From contig JAFDXI010000102.1 of the NCBI GenBank assembly GCA_018268035.1, positions 215,365 through 279,364 on the forward strand: a stretch of DNA of 64,000 nt, read 5' to 3'. Of the stretch, positions 42,098-53,200 are shown one piece after another; position 1 is the first letter of the stretch, and each line of letters starts with the position of its first letter. Under the pieces are notes generated by a model, which searched no databases, was not told where the DNA came from, and saw only the letters and a list, made by a program, of their open reading frames with translations. The position numbers and the translations under genes were made by a program. The DNA comes from Bacteroidota bacterium. GTDB taxonomy: Bacteria > Bacteroidota > Bacteroidia > Chitinophagales > Chitinophagaceae.

Positions 42098-42153
42098 AAT
42101 GCCCATTATATTTACATTCTTATTTGCTTGTTAATTTTTAAACTGCTTGTATT

Positions 42154-45100
42154 ATGACATCAAATCGATTGCTCAAAGCACTCGCAATTTGCCCTGTACT
42201 GCTTTTGTTTGCATTTGTTGCACAGGCGCAGAAAACTATCACTGGAAAAGTTACCGACGAAAAAGGTAGTCCGGTAATTGGCGCATCTGTAGTTGTTAAG
42301 GGTGGTACTACAGGTACAACGTCAGATGCTTCAGGTAACTTTAGCTTGACAGTACCTTCGACAACAACTGCGATAACAGTTAGTTACATTGGTTATGCTT
42401 CACAAGATGTGAATGTTAGTTCTACTTCAAGTGTTTCTGTATCACTTGTCCCAGACAACTCCAGTTTATCTGATATAGTTGTTATAGGATATGGAACTAC
42501 CAAAAGAAAAGATGTAACAGGAGCTATAACCTCCGTTCAGGCCAAAGATTTTAATAAAGGGGTAATTACAACTCCGGACCAATTGTTACAAAACAAAGTG
42601 CCTGGTCTTGAAATCACAAACAACAGCGGTCAGCCTGGATCGGCTACAACTGTAAAAATCCGCGGTAACAACTCAATTCGTGGTGGTAATAATCCAATTT
42701 ATGTAGTTGATGGTGTTATTCTTGACGGCAGGTCTGCAAGGCCATCTATTAATTTAACTGGTTTGGGTGCAACTCCAGAAACAAATCCTTTGATCTATAT
42801 TAATCCAAACGATATTGCATCAATAGATGTTTTGAAAGACGCATCTGCAGCAGCCATTTATGGCTCTCGTGGCGCTAACGGGGTCATTGTGATTACGACT
42901 AAAAAAGGTGTTGCTGGCCAGGTGAAATTGGAAGTAAATGCAGGTTTTGGAGCTTTTGCTGGCTTTATGAAAAAATATGAAGTCCTTGATGCCAGTCAGT
43001 ATAGAGCAGCATTACAAAAATATAATGTTACAAATGCTTCAGATTTAGATGGCGGAAAGAGTATTGATCCTCAACAGGAAATTACACAAAATAGAATGTC
43101 TCAGAATTATTCAGTAGCATTTAGTGGTGGTAATGATGTTGGTAAATTCAGAGCTTCTTTCCTTGGTTCAATAACTCCTGGTTTTATTAAGGGTACTTCA
43201 TTAAACAGGTATTTGGGCAACCTGGGCGGCCAATATAAATTCTTAAACAAGAAACTAACTTTTGATTTCAATTTAATAGCCGGCCATACAACTGAATCAA
43301 TAGGTGCTGTTACCAATGATGCGGGTTCTACAGGTAATTTAATCAGTTCTGTATTGCAATGGAATCCTACCATGCCCTTCACTGACCCTTCTACTGGTTA
43401 TTATGTCTTTCCTACTAATGGATCGGGTAATCCTTTGGCTTTAATAGCAGGCACAGATAATTCTGCCAATGTAAATACATTTCTTGGAAACATATCTGCT
43501 AATTATGAAATAATAAAAGGTCTTGATTATAAATTCCTGTATGCAATCAATCATTCAAGCGGTTATACTAAAGCTAATGTTTATGGTTGGTTGGAAGGAT
43601 ATTCTGGCCTTTCAGGTTTAGGTGCTGCGGCAATAGCAAATGCAGTATTGACATCTCAAACCTTTACCCATACTTTGAATTATAATACAGATCTAACAAG
43701 CAATTTGCATTTGAATGCTACAGCAGGTTTTGAATATTGGAAATCAAATTATTCAAACAACACGTTTGCAGCAAGTGGGTTTAATACCAATTTAACTCAG
43801 GATGCGATAATAAATATTCCTTATACAAGTATGATGCAGGATGCTAATAACCGTAGCCTGCCAAGTACGTATGATGATCCTACCATTGAATTGAAATCAT
43901 ATTTTGCAAGGGCTATTTTTAGTTATGCTGATAAATATTATTTAACTGGTACTTTCAGAGCTGATGGCTCCAGCAAATTTGGTAAGAATAACAAATATGG
44001 TTATTTTCCATCAGTAGGTGCTAAATGGATGATTAGTAATGAAGATTTTATGAAAGGTTCATCATTGTTCTCTCTGTTGGCACTTAGGGCTTCATGGGGT
44101 ATCACTGGTAACCAGGAATTTCCGGCAGGAGCTGCAGAAGAACAATTTGCTTTTTCTTCTTATAATACAGCAGGTCAGGTTAACGTAGCCAACCCAAATC
44201 TTAAATGGGAAAGCACGTCCTCTTATGATTTTGGCCTTGATTTCAACTTATTAAAGGGCAGGATTTATGGTGGTTTCGATTATTATAATAAAAACACAAC
44301 AGATATCCTTTTCCAAAGCACTGCTATACAACCGGCACCTGCATCAAGCTATTGGATTAATATACCTGGTAATTTGATGAATTCCGGTTTTGAAATTTCA
44401 TTGGGAGCAACAATAATTCAGAATACAAATTTCACTTGGGATTTGTCAGTGAATTTTGCCCATAATAAAAACCTGTTGAAAAATTTCTATGCACCTGGAA
44501 CAAAAACTCCTTTGAAAATCCTGACTGGTGCAATTGATGGGCAAGGCGTATCAGGAACATTGTCACAGGTTATTACCAATAACCAACCAGTTAATGAGTT
44601 TTACCTGAAGCCTTTTGGTGGCTTTGATGATAAAGGTAACCAGGTTGGCCTTGATGGTGCTCCTTTGACAACAGAAGATCCGATATATGCAGGGAATCCT
44701 AACCCAACTAATCTGTTTGGTGTAAGTACCTCTCTGCAATTAAAGAAATTCAATTTGAGTATTAATGCAGGCGGCGCATCAGGTTATGTGATTTACAATA
44801 ATACAAGAACAGCAGTAACAAACATTTCTGGTATCCTGCAGGGTAGAAATATTGATGAAGCGGCTTATAATTCTGCTGAACAACCAAGTAGTAGCGTTGG
44901 TGCTTCAACCAGGTTCCTTGAAAGCGGCAACTATATTAAACTAAGAAATGCTACCTTATCTTACAATGTTGGAAATGCAGGTAATTACATTAAAAACCTG
45001 AATATTTTTGTTAGTGGTAGCAACCTGTTTATCATAACCAAGTTTACTGGTTTTGATCCTGAAGTAAATATTGATCACTCCAGTGGTGGTTATCCTTCCA

Positions 45101-45168
45101 GGTCAATTGAATACGTACCATATCCAACACCACGTACTATTACTTTTGGTTTAAACTTTTCTTTATAA
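42154..45168 (+). CDS. SusC/RagA-type TonB-dependent outer-membrane transporter
   Basis: A 1004-residue protein. The signal peptide ends near ...VAQAQ (residue 25). A carboxypeptidase-D-regulatory-like domain (about 27-105, ITGKVTDEKGSPVIGASV) is followed by the SusC signature IVVIGYGTTKRKDVTGAIT (TonB-box region), a plug domain with YVVDGVIL and DASAAAIYGSRGANGVIVITTKKG, and a C-terminal beta barrel ending in an aromatic FGLNFSL. SusC transporters import ligands captured by the partner SusD lid. The susD-like gene follows 28 bases downstream. The ligand is not evident; no regulator or glycanase is adjacent. Confidence 0.95.
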   Translation: MTSNRLLKALAICPVLLLFAFVAQAQKTITGKVTDEKGSPVIGASVVVKGGTTGTTSDASGNFSLTVPSTTTAITVSYIGYASQDVNVSSTSSVSVSLVPDNSSLSDIVVIGYGTTKRKDVTGAITSVQAKDFNKGVITTPDQLLQNKVPGLEITNNSGQPGSATTVKIRGNNSIRGGNNPIYVVDGVILDGRSARPSINLTGLGATPETNPLIYINPNDIASIDVLKDASAAAIYGSRGANGVIVITTKKGVAGQVKLEVNAGFGAFAGFMKKYEVLDASQYRAALQKYNVTNASDLDGGKSIDPQQEITQNRMSQNYSVAFSGGNDVGKFRASFLGSITPGFIKGTSLNRYLGNLGGQYKFLNKKLTFDFNLIAGHTTESIGAVTNDAGSTGNLISSVLQWNPTMPFTDPSTGYYVFPTNGSGNPLALIAGTDNSANVNTFLGNISANYEIIKGLDYKFLYAINHSSGYTKANVYGWLEGYSGLSGLGAAAIANAVLTSQTFTHTLNYNTDLTSNLHLNATAGFEYWKSNYSNNTFAASGFNTNLTQDAIINIPYTSMMQDANNRSLPSTYDDPTIELKSYFARAIFSYADKYYLTGTFRADGSSKFGKNNKYGYFPSVGAKWMISNEDFMKGSSLFSLLALRASWGITGNQEFPAGAAEEQFAFSSYNTAGQVNVANPNLKWESTSSYDFGLDFNLLKGRIYGGFDYYNKNTTDILFQSTAIQPAPASSYWINIPGNLMNSGFEISLGATIIQNTNFTWDLSVNFAHNKNLLKNFYAPGTKTPLKILTGAIDGQGVSGTLSQVITNNQPVNEFYLKPFGGFDDKGNQVGLDGAPLTTEDPIYAGNPNPTNLFGVSTSLQLKKFNLSINAGGASGYVIYNNTRTAVTNISGILQGRNIDEAAYNSAEQPSSSVGASTRFLESGNYIKLRNATLSYNVGNAGNYIKNLNIFVSGSNLFIITKFTGFDPEVNIDHSSGGYPSRSIEYVPYPTPRTITFGLNFSL

Positions 45169-45196
45169 TTCAAAGACTTTTATAAACTACAATATT

Positions 45197-46852
45197 ATGA
45201 TGCCATATAAAAATTTGAAAATAGTTGGTTGTGTAGCCCTGTCACTCGCTGTTTTCAGTTGTACTAAATTAAATGAAGGCTTAAGGAGCAACCTGACCAA
45301 TCAGCAAACTGCCGAAGCTTTAGGACCTGCCGGAACGGATTTGTTATTACAGGCTGCTTACACTGACATTGGTAGTGCTTTTAATGCGCAGGATCTTGTG
45401 TTTTCATTGGAAGAAAATTCTACAGATGAATCTTTGGTGCCAACAAGAGGCGGTGACTGGGATGATAATGGGGTATGGAGAGTTATTCATGCTCATACCT
45501 GGAATGCAGACCATGCTCAAATATTAAATGTTTTCAATAGCTTAAATAAATTAAACTTTGATGCTACCAATGTTCTTGCATTTAGCCCTACAGCATCTCA
45601 GGCTGCACAGGCAAAATTCCTAAGGGCTATTTCATTGTATTATCTTTTGGATTTGTATGGGCAGTATCCGATTCGTAACCCGGGTGATAATTTATTAAAT
45701 GCACCTGAAGTAAAAACCGGGGCAGATGCAATTCAGTTTATTATAGATGACCTCAATGCTGCATTGCCTGACTTACCAGATGGAGGTAATGCAAATATGT
45801 ATGTCGCCAATGCAGATGCCTGTAAAGCTATGCTGATGAAATGTTATCTGAATAGGGGAGCTTTTATTAACAGATCGGCACCCACATTTGATGATGCTGA
45901 TATGCAGCAGGTCATTACTTTAGGCAACCAAATAATTGGTAGTGGCCATTATTCCTATATGCCCGAATATTTTGACAACTTTAGTGTAGGAAATGATAAG
46001 TCCACTGAAATATTATATTCTTATAAAAATATAACCGGTGAAAGTGCAGGTAATAGTGGTATTAATGGACGTTGGTTCATGACTTTGCATTATAACCAAT
46101 ATACACCTTCTAATCCAAATGCTGGTTGGAATGGATTTTCTACTGTTGCTGATTTTTATAATAGTTTTGGAGTAAACGGCACATCTCTTAATGCAAGCGT
46201 TCACTCTCCCTGGTCTGATACATTGGTTGATAAAAGATTAGGCCGCAGGTATTATGCAGGTGTAACAAATAAGAGCGGTCAAAGACCGGGTTTGATGATT
46301 GGACAGCAGTATAATGAAAATGGAGTTGCATTGCAAGATCGTAAAGGTAATCCTCTTGCATTTGACCCAAATATTGCTTCTGATATGATTGAGACAGGTT
46401 CTAATCTTGAAGTTACTGGTATCCGTGTTGAAAAATATCCACCGGATTTAAGTAATGATAACTCTTCTTATAATGGGCCTTCAGGAAATGACCTGGTGAT
46501 GATTCGTTATGCAGATGTAGTACTAATGGTTGCTGAAGCGAAAATGCGCTCTGGAGATAATGCAGGTGGTCTAACTATGGTCAATAGCTTAAGAAGTGCA
46601 AGGGGCGCAGCGCCTTTAAATTCTATCACTTTAGTAAATGAAAATAATATCAATGATCCAAATACATTGCTGGCTGAAAGAAGCCGTGAATTGTATTGGG
46701 AAAGTGTAAGAAGAACAGATCTAATCAGGTTTGGCGTATTCCTGAAACCATGGGCTTATAAGACTACAGATGATCCAAAGAATTTGCTTTTCCCTGTTCC
46801 TAACCAGGCTTTAGCAGCTAATCCTAATTTAGTTCAAAACCCAGGGTACTAA
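45197..46852 (+). CDS. SusD/RagB-type outer-membrane lipoprotein
   Basis: A 551-residue protein (start at 45197 or the next ATG at 45200) with a lipoprotein signal (AVFSC lipobox, Cys about residue 22). The N-terminal SusD-like region has FLRAISLYYLLDLYGQYPI, and the C-terminal SusD/RagB domain ends with LLAERSRELYWESVRRTDLIRFGVF and LLFPVPNQALAANPNLVQNPGY, which are signatures of the family. It caps the SusC barrel and binds the ligand. It forms a two-gene unit with the SusC gene. A strong terminator follows within 25 bases, but a third gene starts immediately beyond it. Confidence 0.94.
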   Translation: MMPYKNLKIVGCVALSLAVFSCTKLNEGLRSNLTNQQTAEALGPAGTDLLLQAAYTDIGSAFNAQDLVFSLEENSTDESLVPTRGGDWDDNGVWRVIHAHTWNADHAQILNVFNSLNKLNFDATNVLAFSPTASQAAQAKFLRAISLYYLLDLYGQYPIRNPGDNLLNAPEVKTGADAIQFIIDDLNAALPDLPDGGNANMYVANADACKAMLMKCYLNRGAFINRSAPTFDDADMQQVITLGNQIIGSGHYSYMPEYFDNFSVGNDKSTEILYSYKNITGESAGNSGINGRWFMTLHYNQYTPSNPNAGWNGFSTVADFYNSFGVNGTSLNASVHSPWSDTLVDKRLGRRYYAGVTNKSGQRPGLMIGQQYNENGVALQDRKGNPLAFDPNIASDMIETGSNLEVTGIRVEKYPPDLSNDNSSYNGPSGNDLVMIRYADVVLMVAEAKMRSGDNAGGLTMVNSLRSARGAAPLNSITLVNENNINDPNTLLAERSRELYWESVRRTDLIRFGVFLKPWAYKTTDDPKNLLFPVPNQALAANPNLVQNPGY

Positions 46853-46874
46853 AATTTATTTGTTAAGCTTTTTG

Positions 46875-46908
46875 AAAAAGGTCATTTTTTTGAATGACCT
46901 TTTTTTCT
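46875..46908 (+). terminator. Strong terminator/attenuator between the SusD and first FG-GAP genes
   Basis: AAAAAGGTCATT (46875-46886) pairs perfectly with AATGACCTTTTT (46893-46904) over a 6-base loop, with T continuing. It lies 23 bases after the SusD stop and only 9 bases before the ATG of the next gene, so it could limit rather than block expression of the downstream genes. Confidence 0.8.
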
Positions 46909-46916
46909 TTTGTAAT

Positions 46917-49900
46917 ATGATTTCAGCATTGCGTTGGCTGCTTTTCACACTCTTATTTTTTGCTTTATATTCATGTGGCACAAAAGAGCCGGAAACTTTG
47001 TTTACACTCGTTGAAAACACGGGTATCAATTTTAATAACAAAGTAGTTGATGGTAGCATAGAAAATAGCTTTCTCTTTAGGAATTTTTATAATGGCGGTG
47101 GCGTAGCAGTTGGTGATATTAATAATGATGGGCTCCCAGATGTTTTCTTTACATCAAACATGGGTGAGAATGAACTGTATTTAAACAAAGGCAATTTTAA
47201 TTTTGAAAATATTACTGCATCTGCCGGTTTTAGGCAAGATAGTATGTGGAGTACCGGAGTTGAATTTGTTGACATCAATAATGACGGATGGCTTGATATT
47301 TATGTTTGTAATTCAGGCCACATGAAATCAGGTAACAGGCGTAATAAATTATATATTAATAACCACAATCTCACTTTCACTGAAGCCTCCAAACAATATG
47401 GGCTTGACATCTCTGCTTACACTACACAGGTAAGTTTCTTTGATTATGATAAAGATGGCGACCTCGATTGTTTTATGATAGACAACAGCCCTATGCCTGT
47501 AAATAATCTTGGATATGAAAACAGGAGGAATGTGCCGCAAGACCAATGGCCTGTAGCTGATTTCTTAAAAGGTGGCGGAGATCATCTTTATCGTAACGAT
47601 AACGGACACTTTACTGAAGTGACTTTACAGGCAGGTATTCATGGCAGCCTTGTTAGTTTTGGTCTGGGTGTATCAGTAGGTGATATTAATGGTGATGGTT
47701 GGCCCGATGTTTATGTTTCAAATGATTCGTATGAACGTGATTATCTTTATATCAATCAAAAGAATGGAACTTTTAAAGATGAGTTTGAAGATTATATAGC
47801 CCATACCAGCTTTTCTTCGATGGGAGCTGATATTGCCGATATCAATAATGATGGAAATCCTGAAATTTTTACAACTGATATGCTGCCCGGTGATGATTTC
47901 AGGTTAAAGACGCTTGGTGCATTTGATAATATTGATGTGTTTAGAAAAAAACTCAACCAGGGTTTGTATTATCAATACATGAAAAACTGTATGCAACTAA
48001 ATAATGGTGATGGTACTTTCTCTGAAATTGGAAATTATGCAGGTGTCTCTGCTACTGACTGGAGCTGGGGTGCATTAATGTTTGATGCCGACAATGATGG
48101 GCTGAATGATATTTATGTCTGCAATGGAGTAAACAGAGATGTAACTAATCTTGATTTCATGGATTTTTTTGCTAATGATGTTATACAAAAAATGGTGTTG
48201 ACAGGAAAAAAAGATAATGTGGATCAGGTATTGAAACATATTCCAAGAAACCCTATGGTCAATAAGTGTTTTAAAAATGAAGGTGATTTGAAATTTAAAG
48301 ATATTGGTGAGAGTTGGGGTTTTACAAAACCTTCTTTTTCCAATGGTGCCGCTTATGCTGACCTTGACAATGATGGCGACCTTGATTTAATTATTAATAA
48401 TGAAAATCAACCAGCCTTCATTTATAGAAATAATTCAAGGCAACTTAACCACAATCATTATGTAAGTTTTCTTTTGAAATGCGATGCGCCGAATACTTTT
48501 GCTATAGGAAGTTGTATTAAGCTGTATGCAGATAAACAGGTTTTTACAAGAGATGTTTACCCTGCAAGGGGGTTTCAGTCATCGGTAGATTATAAACAGG
48601 TAATAGGTTTGGGGCAAATAAAAAAGATTGATTCTGTCATCATTATTTGGCCGGATCTTTCTTTTAATAAATTTGAAAATCTAAAAACAGATAGTTTTTA
48701 TTCTATCAAACAAACAAACTTTACAAACAAATATAATTTTAATACTCCTTCAACCAATTCTCGACCCCTGTTTGATTCAGTTAAAACAAATTTTGAGAAG
48801 CATCAGGAAGATGATTATGTAGATTATTACTATGAAAGAAACATTCTTGAAATGCTTTCAAGAGAAGGCCCGAAAGCTGCTGTGGGCGATGTAAATAATG
48901 ATGGCCTTGATGATATTTATATAGGTGGCACTAAAGGTCATCCCGGACAAATTTATTTGCAGCAACCCAATGGAAGCTTTATAAAAAAACCAGAGCCTGT
49001 ATTTAATCAGTTTCAGGATTTTGAGGATGAAGCTGTCTTGTTTTTTGATGCAGATAAAGATGGAGATCTTGATTTATTCGTGGGTCCTGGTGGAAATGAT
49101 AACCCACCTTATAGCAGGCAAATGCAAACACGTCTTTTTAAAAATGATGGTCATGGCAATTTTAGTTTAGATGCTGATGCTTTCCCGGCAAATGGAATGA
49201 ATACAGGTATTGCCATTGCTGAAGACTTCAATCATGATGGTTATCTTGATTTGTTTGTGGGTGGAAGGAGTGACCCGCGAAATTATGGTGGCACACCAAC
49301 AAGCTTTTTGTATGTAAATAACGGGAAAGGCCACTTTACTGATATTGCTAAGACAAAGAACCCTGATATTGCCAATATCGGGATGGTGACAGGCGCAGTT
49401 TGGGCAGACGTTACCGGTGATAAAAATAAAGAACTCATCATTACAGGTGAATGGATGCACCCCAGAATCTTTTCTTACCAGGGGGATCACTTTGTTGAAA
49501 TAAAAACAAATCTTGACAGTTTGAATGGCCTTTGGAAAACAGTGGCCATTGCTGATGTAAACAAAGATGGAAAACAGGATTTAATATTGGGTAACATTGG
49601 AGAAAATTTTTATTTGCATCCCGATGAAAAGGACCCCGTGAAAATATGGTTGAATGATTTTAATCAAAACGGAAACATTGATAAAATCATCACAAGGACA
49701 GTTGACAACAGGGATGTCCCCGTATTTTTGAAAAATGATATGCAGGCAGAAGTGCCTTCTATTAAAAAGCAAAACCTGCAACATGCAGAATATGCCAAAA
49801 AATCAATCCAGGAATTATTCCCGGCAGATCTACTCAATAAATCAACAGTAAAAATTTTTAATTACTGTAGCTCTATTGTGGCAATTAATAAAGGAAATGG

Positions 49901-50261
49901 AAAATTTGAAATACAAAAGCTTCCAATATATACACAACTTTCTTCAATGAATTCAATTTGTGTAAAAGATATTAATAATGATGGCTACCCCGATTTGGTT
50001 GTTGGTGGTAACGAAGATAATTTTCTCCCACAGTTTGGCAGGCTTGATGCCAGTTATGGCGATGTACTGATGAATGATGGTAAAGGTAATTTTATCAGGC
50101 TTGACCCCAAGCAAACCGGTTTAAAAATTAAAGGTATCGTTCGGGATATTTGCGAAGTCAAAGGTGCAGACAATACATCTTATATCCTTTTCCTCCGCAA
50201 CAATGATTTCCCAATGCTTTGCAGGCAAAATAATTATTTACAAAACAAGCTAAACCAATAA
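46917..50261 (+). CDS. CRTAC1-like FG-GAP/VCBS repeat lipoprotein with ASPIC/UnbV domain (paralog 1)
   Basis: About 1114 residues from the ATG at 46917; an earlier TTG would overlap the terminator. A lipobox (LYSC) ends the signal. Many FG-GAP/VCBS units of the form DINNDGLPDVFF give a predicted beta-propeller with Ca-binding loops. An ASPIC/UnbV domain lies near residues 530-600 (GRxFQSSV-like ARGFQSSVDYKQVIGLG and IIIWPD). A second propeller half starts near SREGPKAAVGDVNNDGLDDIY. Such proteins commonly follow SusC/SusD genes in Bacteroidota and are thought to be surface ligand-binding proteins. No catalytic motif is evident. Confidence 0.85.
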   Translation: MISALRWLLFTLLFFALYSCGTKEPETLFTLVENTGINFNNKVVDGSIENSFLFRNFYNGGGVAVGDINNDGLPDVFFTSNMGENELYLNKGNFNFENITASAGFRQDSMWSTGVEFVDINNDGWLDIYVCNSGHMKSGNRRNKLYINNHNLTFTEASKQYGLDISAYTTQVSFFDYDKDGDLDCFMIDNSPMPVNNLGYENRRNVPQDQWPVADFLKGGGDHLYRNDNGHFTEVTLQAGIHGSLVSFGLGVSVGDINGDGWPDVYVSNDSYERDYLYINQKNGTFKDEFEDYIAHTSFSSMGADIADINNDGNPEIFTTDMLPGDDFRLKTLGAFDNIDVFRKKLNQGLYYQYMKNCMQLNNGDGTFSEIGNYAGVSATDWSWGALMFDADNDGLNDIYVCNGVNRDVTNLDFMDFFANDVIQKMVLTGKKDNVDQVLKHIPRNPMVNKCFKNEGDLKFKDIGESWGFTKPSFSNGAAYADLDNDGDLDLIINNENQPAFIYRNNSRQLNHNHYVSFLLKCDAPNTFAIGSCIKLYADKQVFTRDVYPARGFQSSVDYKQVIGLGQIKKIDSVIIIWPDLSFNKFENLKTDSFYSIKQTNFTNKYNFNTPSTNSRPLFDSVKTNFEKHQEDDYVDYYYERNILEMLSREGPKAAVGDVNNDGLDDIYIGGTKGHPGQIYLQQPNGSFIKKPEPVFNQFQDFEDEAVLFFDADKDGDLDLFVGPGGNDNPPYSRQMQTRLFKNDGHGNFSLDADAFPANGMNTGIAIAEDFNHDGYLDLFVGGRSDPRNYGGTPTSFLYVNNGKGHFTDIAKTKNPDIANIGMVTGAVWADVTGDKNKELIITGEWMHPRIFSYQGDHFVEIKTNLDSLNGLWKTVAIADVNKDGKQDLILGNIGENFYLHPDEKDPVKIWLNDFNQNGNIDKIITRTVDNRDVPVFLKNDMQAEVPSIKKQNLQHAEYAKKSIQELFPADLLNKSTVKIFNYCSSIVAINKGNGKFEIQKLPIYTQLSSMNSICVKDINNDGYPDLVVGGNEDNFLPQFGRLDASYGDVLMNDGKGNFIRLDPKQTGLKIKGIVRDICEVKGADNTSYILFLRNNDFPMLCRQNNYLQNKLNQ

Positions 50262-50266
50262 CAACC

Positions 50267-53200
50267 TTGATTTGTTTTAATCAAATACCTCATCAAAAAA
50301 ATACTCTGTCATTGTTGCAATGGCTGGCAATTATTTTTTTGTTCTGTTGCAGTTGTAACCAATCGAATGTAGGCAACCCTTTATTTGAAGTGTTATCGTC
50401 GAAGGAAACAGGTATTGATTTTATAAACAAACTTTCGCCGACCAACCAGTTTAATGTTTTTCATTACATGTATTTCTACAACGGTGCTGGTGTTGCCGCA
50501 GGTGATTTTAATAATGATGGCAAGGTTGATTTATTTTTTGCTTCCAACCAGGGGCAGAATAAAATTTATATCAACACTGGCAATATGCATTTTAAAGATG
50601 TAACTGCTGAGGCTCATATCCCAAATGATGGCGGATGGAGTACCGGAGTGTCTGTTGCTGATGTAAACAATGACGGCTTGCTCGATATCTATGTGTGCCG
50701 TGTTGGTAAATATGAAATTTTAAATAGTCATAATGAGTTGTTGATTTGTAAAGGCATCAACAAAGATGGCGTTCCTTATTATGCAGATGAAGCTAAACAA
50801 TATGGCCTTGATTTTTCCGGGTTCAGCACACAGGCAGCTTTCTTTGATTATGATGGCGATGGTGATTTGGATATGTATTTGCTTAATCATTCTATTCATC
50901 AAAACGGGACTTTTGGCCCACGTGCCCTAATGCTCAATACGAAAAGCGAAGTTTCAGGAGATCGCTTTTATCGCAACGATAACGGCCATTTCACCGATGT
51001 AACCAACCAGGTTGGTATTAACAGTTCTATACTCGGTTATGGATTGGGTATTTCTGTTGCTGATGTCAATATGGATGGATGGCCTGATATTTATATTGGA
51101 AATGATTTTCATGAAAAAGATTATCTCTACATCAACAACCACGATGGCACTTTTAAGGAAGAAGATTCTAACTTTTTCATGCATACCAGTCAATATACAA
51201 TGGGTGTGGATGTGGCAGATGTCAACAATGATGCCTTGCCCGACATTGTAACAATGGATATGCTGCCTTCTGATCCTTACATTTTAAAGCGCTCAGAAGG
51301 TGAAGATGAAAATGATATTTTCAAATTGAAAATTAAATATGGTTACAGTTATCAATACACCCGCAACAACCTTCAGTACAACCGTGGCGATGGTGTGTTT
51401 AGTGAAATTGGTTTATATGCAGGTATAGCTGCAACCGATTGGAGCTGGAGCCCGTTGTGGATTGATTTTGATAATGATGGTCGTAAAGATTTATTTATTT
51501 CAAATGGCATACCCAAGCGTTTGAATGATATTGATTACATCAATTATGTTTCAAACGACCAGATGCAGATGGACATTCGATTGAATAACCTTAATTCAAA
51601 GGATATGTCGCTCATTGACAAGTTTCCTGAAATAAAAATTCCAAACAGGTTTTATATGAATACAGGCGCTTTATCTTTTAATGATATCGCCACTTCAATT
51701 AAAAATGATAAACCTAATTTTTCCAATGGTGCAGTAAGCGCCGACTTTGATGGCGATGGTGACTTGGATATTGCTGTAAATAATATAGATGATGTTGCAA
51801 TGATTTATGAAAATAAATCAAACGATAATAAATCACATGATTTTATAGAAATCAATTTGAAAAATGCGCCTCATAATACCAACGCAATAGGTTCGAAAGT
51901 AATTGTGTTTGAAAAAAATGATGTGAGGACTTATGAGAAGTTCCCGGTACATGGTTTTTTGTCAAGCGCAGAAGTGCCTGTGCATATTGGTTTAAAACAT
52001 TCCAATGTTGATTCTGTTATTATTATCTGGCCAGATAATTCTTATCAGCCATTTAATTGGAAAGCTGATACAGGTAAAATAGTAACAGTAAATTATAAGG
52101 CTGGCCTTCCAAAATTTAATTACAAAGAATTATTGAAATATAGTTACAACAGTAGCTGTCCTGTTGAAAATATAACCACAACCACAGGGCTCGAATACAA
52201 ACATATTGAAAATGATTTCCCTGAGTTTGACAGGGAACCTTTGATACCTCACATGACTTCAACCGAAGGCCCTGCATTAGCAATTGGCGACATCAATCAC
52301 GATGGGTTGGATGATGTGTTTATTGGCGCTTGTAAACGTAAAGTGCCGGCAGTATTTATTCAAAATAAAGCAGGAAAATTTATCAGACTAAAAGAACCTG
52401 CATTGGAAAGAGACAGCATGTATGAAGATGTAGATGCCAGTTGGGTAGATGTGAATAATGACAACCATCCTGACCTGGTTATAGCCAGTGGCGGCAATGA
52501 ATTTTATGGGAATGATTCCAATTTAATGCCACGTGTTTATATGAATGATGGTAAAGGTAACCTCACCCGTAAAAAAGATGCTTTCACTAATGTTTATTCA
52601 ACACAATCATCCATTGTCGCTTATGATTTTAATAATGATGGTTTCCAGGATTTGTTTATTGGCGGCCGAGTTGCTTCTTTTCATTATGGTGATAAACCCC
52701 GTTCATATTTATTGCTGAATGATGGCACAGGAAAATTTAAAGATGTAACAGATATTTATGCAAAAGGCCTTGCTAATGTGGGCATGGTTACAAATGCCGT
52801 CTGGTGTGATATTGATAAAGATGGTGATAAAGATTTACTCTTGTCTTTGCAATGGGATGGTATTGTTGCTTTCATCAATGATCATGGGCACTTTACCAAA
52901 AAATATCTTTCTGATAAAAAAGGCTGGTGGAACTTTGTTTATCCATGCGATATTGATGGGGATGGTGATATAGATCTCATTGCAGGCAACCTTGGTTTGA
53001 ACAGCCGTTTGAAAGCGAGTGAGCAGCAACCAGTGCGTATGTACATCAACGATTTTGACGATAATGGCAACAAAGAACAGATACTGACTTATTATCTCGA
53101 TAATAAAGAAATTCCATTTGCCAATAAAAAAGAGTTACAAAAGCAAATGCCTTCCATTAAAAAGAAATATTTATATGCAGGTGATTTTGCCAAAGCTTCT

